From positions 1-16,767 of the forward strand of contig JBHEKU010000336.1 of the NCBI GenBank assembly GCA_041859205.1: a stretch of DNA of 16,767 nt, written 5' to 3'. The DNA is from JAFDZO01 sp041859205 (GTDB taxonomy: Bacteria; Bacteroidota; Ignavibacteria; Tepidaquicellales; Tepidaquicellaceae). Below the pieces are notes generated by a model. It was not told the origin of the DNA, did not search any database, and was given only the letters and a program-made list of their open reading frames with translations. The position numbers and the translations under genes are program-made. Below, one piece after another: positions 14,501-16,767 of this stretch (within the stretch, counting starts at the first letter, position 1; each line of letters begins with the position of its first letter).

Positions 14501-14610
14501 TCCCTCCCCTTACTAAGGGGAGGGCAGGGAGGGGTTGAAGGCTACAAGCAATCTATGCTTGTTCTTTCACTTAACCTCCCCCTAGCCCCCCTCCTTAGTA
14601 AGGAGGGGGA
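14501..14610. repeat. Nested 110-bp palindromic element with two facing C/G-rich cores
   Basis: A left core (14502-14536, hairpin arms CCCTCCCCTT 14502-14511 and AAGGGGAGGG 14515-14524, then GAGGGGTT) faces an inverted partner on the right (14573-14609, AACCTCCCCC then hairpin arms CCCCCTCCTTA 14587-14597 and TAAGGAGGGGG 14599-14609). Between them lies a small hairpin, ACAAGCA/TGCTTGT (14544-14562). The whole block can fold either as three separate hairpins or as one long cruciform. The cores are the same family as those in direct repeat A. Confidence 0.85.
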
Positions 14611-14620
14611 ACTCACCCCT

Positions 14621-14646
14621 CGTTCCGATGCTCCAGCTTCGGAACG
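14621..14646. repeat. Perfect hairpin CGTTCCGA / TCGGAACG
   Basis: The 8-bp arms at 14621-14628 and 14639-14646 are perfect, around a 10-base loop. It lies 11 bp after the nested palindrome and 4 bp before the next hairpin. Confidence 0.75.
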
Positions 14647-14650
14647 GAAA

Positions 14651-14681
14651 TCCGTCAGAATTTTTTTCTAAAATTGACGGA
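14651..14681. repeat. Hairpin TCCGTCA / TGACGGA before unit B copy 2
   Basis: The 7-bp arms at 14651-14657 and 14675-14681 flank an AT-rich loop, followed by TTTTT on the + strand. It resembles a terminator, but no + strand gene reads into it. It uses the same TGACG/CGTCA ends as unit B. Confidence 0.7.
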
Positions 14682-14684
14682 TTT

Positions 14685-14747
14685 TTGACGGGTTTTCATC
14701 CGCCCGGTATTGTAAAAACAATATAGTCTCTTTTAAAAAATTCGTCA
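14685..14747 (+). repeat. Repeat unit B, copy 2
   Basis: It starts TTGACGGGTTTTC, shares TATTGTAAAAACAATAT and ends AAATTCGTCAG, as copy 1 does. The variable parts are the bases between these blocks. Terminal TGACG (14686) and CGTCA (14743) are inverted. Confidence 0.82.
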
Positions 14748-14777
14748 GTGATATTTCTGTGTCGGTTTTTCAACTTC

Positions 14778-15275
14778 TTAATCCTCCCCATAAAATTCCT
14801 TTTTGTGCCCTGCAAATTTGAGGTTAAGAATACCTAATTCTGGGATAAACAAAGTTATTAAAAATGAATCCTCTTTTAAACGTTCATTTTCGAAAATTAA
14901 ACCTTTATTTAAAATTTCATAATGAATATTTAGTTTTGAGGCACATGGTGAAGTTTCTATCTCACTTAAATTTGAAGGTAAATTGCCATTTTTATTTTTA
15001 TATTCTTTTATTTTACTAACTAATTCATAAGTACAGTTAATATTATTAACAATCTTCTCTCCTTTTATATAAGGAAAAATAAATAGAATAAAGAGACCTA
15101 AACCTACAATTAGATTCAAAATAACTTTTATTGGCAAATTTAACTTTCTAAAAAATACATTTATCAGGAGTAAAATTGTTATAAGAATTGAATAAAATAA
15201 TATATCGTTATGAATAAACCCATATAATGTGTATCCATACCAAAAATAAATAGTATCAAAAAAGAGTGTGAACAT
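14778..15275 (-). CDS. AT-rich membrane protein of unknown function
   Basis: A 165-residue protein with two clear hydrophobic spans (about 22-42 and 48-70) and a possible weaker one at the N-terminus. A soluble domain of about 95 residues follows. The start of that domain, ELVSKIKEYKNKNGNLPSNLSEIE, resembles the pattern in pilin-like and other small exported domains where a helix leads into G-x-LP; this is a weak resemblance. Two cysteines (81 and 111) could pair outside the cytoplasm. The gene is visibly richer in A and T than its neighbours and stands alone between the repeat island and tRNA-Leu, so it may be a later arrival. The start is ATG at 15275. I do not recognise the family. Confidence 0.6.
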   Translation of the reverse strand: MFTLFFDTIYFWYGYTLYGFIHNDILFYSILITILLLINVFFRKLNLPIKVILNLIVGLGLFILFIFPYIKGEKIVNNINCTYELVSKIKEYKNKNGNLPSNLSEIETSPCASKLNIHYEILNKGLIFENERLKEDSFLITLFIPELGILNLKFAGHKKEFYGED

Positions 15276-15349
15276 ATTAGTTTTGTTATTTTAAAGAAAG
15301 CTGAAAGAGTACTTTTCCAAAATACATAATTTCTTTTGCTTAAAAAAAC

Positions 15350-15383
15350 AAATTTTACCCATTCCTACTAATAGGTAAATTTT
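15350..15383. other. Inverted repeat just upstream of the tRNA promoter
   Basis: AAATTTTACC (15350-15359) pairs with GGTAAATTTT (15374-15383) with one T-T mismatch around a 14-base loop. It lies 12 bp before the TTGACA of the tRNA promoter. It may be a terminator-like or operator-like structure; its function is not evident. Confidence 0.35.
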
Positions 15384-15395
15384 TTAAAAAAATGC

Positions 15396-15425
15396 TTGAC
15401 ATATAGAATTCAGAATACATTGAAT
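15396..15425 (+). promoter_or_regulatory. Putative promoter of tRNA-Leu
   Basis: A perfect -35 box TTGACA (15396-15401) is followed after 18 bases by TTGAAT (15420-15425), a moderate -10 match. Transcription would start about 30 bases before the tRNA. The -35 box is clear; the -10 choice is uncertain. Confidence 0.45.
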
Positions 15426-15461
15426 ATGCAAAGCCTTATTTTTATTTTCTTTAACGAAATA

Positions 15462-15544
15462 GCTTAAATGGCGGAATTGGTAGACGCGCTGCATTCAGGG
15501 TGCAGTCCTGACTCAGGGTAAGGGTTCGAGTCCCTTTTTGAGCA
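15462..15544 (+). tRNA. tRNA-Leu (anticodon CAG)
   Basis: A complete class II tRNA of 83 bases. The acceptor GCTTAAA (15462-15468) pairs with TTTGAGC (15537-15543) with one G-T wobble; the discriminator base is A15544. The D arm is GCG/CGC around GAATTGGTAGA. The anticodon stem CTGCA/TGCAG encloses the loop TTCAGGG, with anticodon CAG at 15496-15498, decoding CUG. The long variable arm CCTG-ACT-CAGG is typical of leucine tRNAs. The T arm AAGGG/CCCTT encloses TTCGAGT. The 3' CCA is not encoded (CTA follows), so it must be added after transcription. Confidence 0.96.
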
Positions 15545-15564
15545 CTATTAATATTATATGAAAA

Positions 15565-16767
15565 TTGACTAAAAATTGGAAATTTAAAAACCTAAATAAT
15601 GACGGATCTAGCATTGAAGACTTTAATAATTTAACTAATGAAATCAGAGGACTTAAAACAAAGGTGCAGCTACCTGACCTTGTTATCAAGCTTCTCTGTT
15701 TACGTGGAATTACAAATTATGCGAAGACTGTTAAATTTTTTCGTCCCACTATAGAAAAACTTTACGACCCGTTCTTACTTAAAGACTGCAGAATTGCTGC
15801 CGAGCGCCTTATACAGGTTATCGATAACAAAGAAAAAATTATGCTCCTGGGTGACTATGATGTTGACGGCACCTGCGGAGTTTCTATGTTCTATCTCTTC
15901 CTGAAAAATTTCGGATTAGATGCTTCAGTCTATATCCCTGATAGAATTACAGAGGGCTACGGCATATCAAGAAAATCAATCGACACTGCTGTTGAGGAAG
16001 GCATTAAGCTAATCGTTTCTATCGACTGCGGTATAACTGCAGCCGAGAAAATTGAGTACGCAAAATCAAAAGGCGTTGAGTTTATTATCTGCGACCACCA
16101 CCAGTCACCGGATAATATTCCTCAGGCACTTGCCGTTATTGACCCTGTAAGAAGAGACTGCACGTATCCGTTCAAAGCACTATGCGGAACAGGTGTTGCG
16201 TTCAAGCTTATGCAGGCAATTGCGATTTTAAAAGGCACTCCTGAATTACCAAACTCGCTTCTTGATTTCGTTGCTATAGCTACAGCTTCAGATATTGTTT
16301 CGCTCAGAGATGAGAACAGAATTCTTGTATACGAAGGCTTTAAAATTTTGAATTCTACTCCAAGGCCCGCATTCAGAACTCTTGTTGAATCATCAGGACT
16401 TGAAATCGGAAAGCTTAATACAAACAATATTATTTATACAGTTGCTCCGCGGATAAATGCCGTAGGAAGATTAGGTGATGCAAAGCGCGCTGTTAAGCTG
16501 CTTACATCGGATAATCAGCAGGACGTGCAGGAGTTTTCAGATATCCTTAACTCGGAAAACATTACAAGACGCGAGATAGATAAAAATATTACCGATACGG
16601 CTTTTAAGATGTATGAAGATTCTACAAATGAAGAATATAAAAATGCTATAGTGCTTCATAACGATTCATGGCATCCCGGTGTAATAGGTATTGTAGCGGC
16701 AAGGCTTGTTGAAAAATATAATATACCTTCTATTGTACTTACAACTGTTAACGGTGTAGCTAAAGGA
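15565..16767 (+). CDS. recJ: Single-stranded-DNA-specific exonuclease RecJ, 5' part
   Basis: 401 codons of an open frame that continues past the window; the family is usually about 560-600 residues. RecJ is a cytoplasmic 5'-3' single-strand exonuclease of the DHH phosphoesterase family, acting in recombination, mismatch and base-excision repair. The core catalytic motifs are visible: GDYDVDGT (96-103), SIDCGIT (152-158) and CDHHQS (176-181). They are followed by the conserved LCGTGVAFKLMQ and APRINAVGRLGDA segments and the DHHA1-type start HPGVIGIVAARLVEKYNIPS. An in-frame TGA at 15559-15561 leaves TTG at 15565 as the start (MTKNWKFKN). A nearby ATG at 15558 is in another frame and ends after four codons. 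The start lies 20 bp after tRNA-Leu, so the two may share a promoter. Confidence 0.95.
   Translation, partial: MTKNWKFKNLNNDGSSIEDFNNLTNEIRGLKTKVQLPDLVIKLLCLRGITNYAKTVKFFRPTIEKLYDPFLLKDCRIAAERLIQVIDNKEKIMLLGDYDVDGTCGVSMFYLFLKNFGLDASVYIPDRITEGYGISRKSIDTAVEEGIKLIVSIDCGITAAEKIEYAKSKGVEFIICDHHQSPDNIPQALAVIDPVRRDCTYPFKALCGTGVAFKLMQAIAILKGTPELPNSLLDFVAIATASDIVSLRDENRILVYEGFKILNSTPRPAFRTLVESSGLEIGKLNTNNIIYTVAPRINAVGRLGDAKRAVKLLTSDNQQDVQEFSDILNSENITRREIDKNITDTAFKMYEDSTNEEYKNAIVLHNDSWHPGVIGIVAARLVEKYNIPSIVLTTVNGVAKG

Larger units (their letters stand above)
14016..14777. other. Gene-free repeat island
   Basis: No convincing coding sequence is present on either strand over about 760 bp. The stretch is packed with short palindromes and repeat copies (listed separately): a 105-bp direct duplication, four copies of a C/G-rich hairpin core, a nested 110-bp palindrome, two units bounded by TGACG/CGTCA, and several stand-alone hairpins. 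The motif (C/T)GTCAG recurs at 14187, 14357, 14487, 14652 and 14742, at the edges of different modules. A short open frame at 14296-14484 is just translated repeat. The first 80 bases upstream of the ABC gene are AT-rich and probably hold its promoter. Confidence 0.85.

Noticed and set aside
14651..14690. Rho-independent terminator for a + strand gene
   Set aside because: The hairpin is followed by T residues, but no + strand gene lies upstream of it; it fits better as part of the repeat cluster.
14116..14760. CRISPR array
   Set aside because: The repeats are palindromic, of several kinds and unevenly spaced; there is no regular repeat-spacer pattern and no cas gene nearby.
15276..15544. Integrated element using tRNA-Leu as attachment site
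   Set aside because: No integrase gene and no second copy of the tRNA 3' end could be found in the window.
16122..16427. Leftward open frame inside recJ
   Set aside because: It is antisense to strongly conserved recJ sequence.

Overview
The window suggests a member of the Bacteroidota/Chlorobi lineage, most likely an Ignavibacteria-type bacterium. The evidence is low GC, almost no recognisable Shine-Dalgarno sequences, frequent apparent TTG starts, and two large secreted proteins ending in a type IX secretion (T9SS) type A sorting domain with the NYPNPFNP motif common in that group. Genus and species cannot be read from the sequence.

Region 1 (1-3602, + strand). The window opens inside peptidase T (pepT, 3' part only). 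An ICMT-like small membrane methyltransferase and an unknown lipoprotein follow almost without gaps. Next comes a three-gene, cysteine-rich set that looks like an envelope metal-handling cassette: a small anchored Cys/His-rich protein, a secreted metallothionein-like protein with two YHS/TRASH-like fingers, and an exported HMA-like CxxC protein. A clear hairpin plus T-run terminator closes it. No metal regulator or transporter is visible.

Region 2 (3656-5005). A membrane-anchored calcineurin-type metallophosphoesterase (YkuE/YaeI-like) converges on the next block. A hairpin flanked by T-runs on both strands, whose loop contains the phosphoesterase stop codon, can serve both sides.

Region 3 (5027-14015, all - strand). 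Seven genes are read right to left: an ABC-2-type ATPase, a large putative outer-membrane beta-barrel, an RsbW/SpoIIAB-like anti-sigma kinase, a WcaJ/WbaP-like polyprenyl-phosphate sugar-1-phosphate transferase, a small membrane protein, and two related Omp28/thioredoxin-like T9SS cargo proteins. Most junctions are short or overlapping, and the only clear gap (117 bp) precedes the sugar transferase. The theme is envelope and cell-surface biogenesis. One Omp28-like paralogue keeps a thioredoxin-style CGPC motif; the other has replaced both cysteines.

Region 4 (14016-14777). This gene-free stretch of about 760 bp is a mosaic of palindromic and direct repeats: four copies of a C/G-rich hairpin core (two of them facing each other in a 110-bp nested palindrome), a 105-bp direct duplication, and two copies of a roughly 61-bp unit bounded by TGACG/CGTCA.

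Region 5 (14778-16767). An AT-rich unknown membrane protein (- strand) is followed by tRNA-Leu(CAG) with a plausible promoter, then recJ, which starts 20 bp after the tRNA and runs off the window.
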